5,050 nucleotides of DNA from an uncultured Lachnospiraceae bacterium (GTDB lineage Bacteria; Bacillota_A; Clostridia; Lachnospirales; Lachnospiraceae). The notes beneath the pieces are model-generated. The model did not search any database, had not been told where the DNA came from, and saw only the letters and a program-made list of their open reading frames with translations. Shown here in pieces: positions 4,912-5,050 of this stretch (positions within the stretch are counted from its first letter, which is position 1; each line of letters opens with the position of its first letter). The stretch is taken from NCBI GenBank assembly GCA_947302185.1, contig CAMYVI010000205.1:1-5050 (forward strand). The letters are read 5' to 3'. The translations under genes were made by a program, and so were the position numbers.

Positions 4912-5050
4912 ATGGCAGCTCTTTCACTTCAGCACATTGATAAGACATACCCGAACGGCTACAAGGCAGTTAAGGACTTCAACCTTGAAATCGCAGACAA
5001 GGAATTCATCATCTTCGTAGGTCCGTCCGGATGTGGAAAGTCAACAACTC
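4912..5050 (+). CDS. ugpC: Sugar ABC transporter ATP-binding subunit, UgpC/MsmK/MalK type, N-terminal part
   Basis: The first 46 residues of an ABC ATPase are visible before the window ends; the family is about 360-370 residues. Walker A is GPSGCGKST at 37-45, and the aromatic A-loop residue is Tyr13 in KTYPNGYKAVKDFNL. This pattern, with DKEFIIFVGPSGCGKSTT, is typical of the CUT1 carbohydrate-uptake ATPases that serve one or several sugar permeases at the membrane. The sugar cannot be deduced, and the name ugpC follows common annotation practice, not evidence for glycerol-3-phosphate transport. AAGGAGG eight bases before the ATG is an excellent ribosome binding site. Codon choice is more restricted than in the neighbouring genes (mostly AAG, AAC, TTC, GAC, ATC), suggesting high expression. 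The C-terminal regulatory domain is outside the window. Confidence 0.92.
   Translation, partial: MAALSLQHIDKTYPNGYKAVKDFNLEIADKEFIIFVGPSGCGKSTT

Noticed and set aside
1..5050. Mobile element, defence system or CRISPR array
   Set aside because: No transposase, integrase, toxin-antitoxin-like pair, spaced direct repeats or att-like duplications are visible; the genes are housekeeping or small conserved families.

Overview
The window reads as ordinary chromosomal DNA of a low-to-mid GC Gram-positive anaerobe in the Clostridia, probably Lachnospiraceae or a close relative. The clues are strong GGAGG-type ribosome binding sites, T-rich intrinsic terminators, a stand-alone clostridial-type murG, a TIGR03905/TSCPD small protein, and a UgpC/MsmK-type sugar ABC transporter ATPase. 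The family assignment comes from protein resemblance recalled from memory, not from a search. There is no sign of phage, IS elements, CRISPR, tRNA or rRNA.

Layout. (1) Positions 1-256 (+) hold the C-terminal 84 residues of a HIT-family nucleotide hydrolase. Its terminator hairpin runs into the 3' end of the convergent murG gene. A separate perfect inverted repeat with two 20-bp arms lies between the two genes. (2) Positions 359-1426 (-) hold a complete murG (lipid II-forming glycosyltransferase). (3) Positions 1427-1698 form a divergent intergenic region with overlapping promoter elements and several hairpins ahead of the next gene. (4) Positions 1699-3318 (+) hold a complete 539-residue metallo-beta-lactamase/beta-CASP protein of the YSH1/CPSF-like ribonuclease family, started at a TTG. 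(5) Positions 3337-3398 hold a bidirectional terminator. (6) Positions 3402-3650 (-) hold a TSCPD-domain (TIGR03905) protein of 82 residues with a strong promoter about 160 nt upstream, so its leader is long and possibly structured. (7) Positions 3926-4189 and 4235-4738 (+) look like a two-gene operon: an 87-residue conserved hypothetical protein and a GreA/GreB-family transcript cleavage factor. (8) After a 173-bp gap, position 4912 to the window end holds the start of a sugar ABC transporter ATPase.

Functionally this is a housekeeping mix: cell wall synthesis (murG), RNA processing (beta-CASP nuclease), transcription fidelity (Gre factor), nucleotide hydrolysis (HIT) and sugar uptake. Apart from the greA pair the genes appear to be separate transcription units facing alternate ways, so no multi-gene system is evident. 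The items most worth a second look are the 42-bp palindrome at 261-302, the long leader of the TSCPD gene, and the two small uncharacterised proteins.
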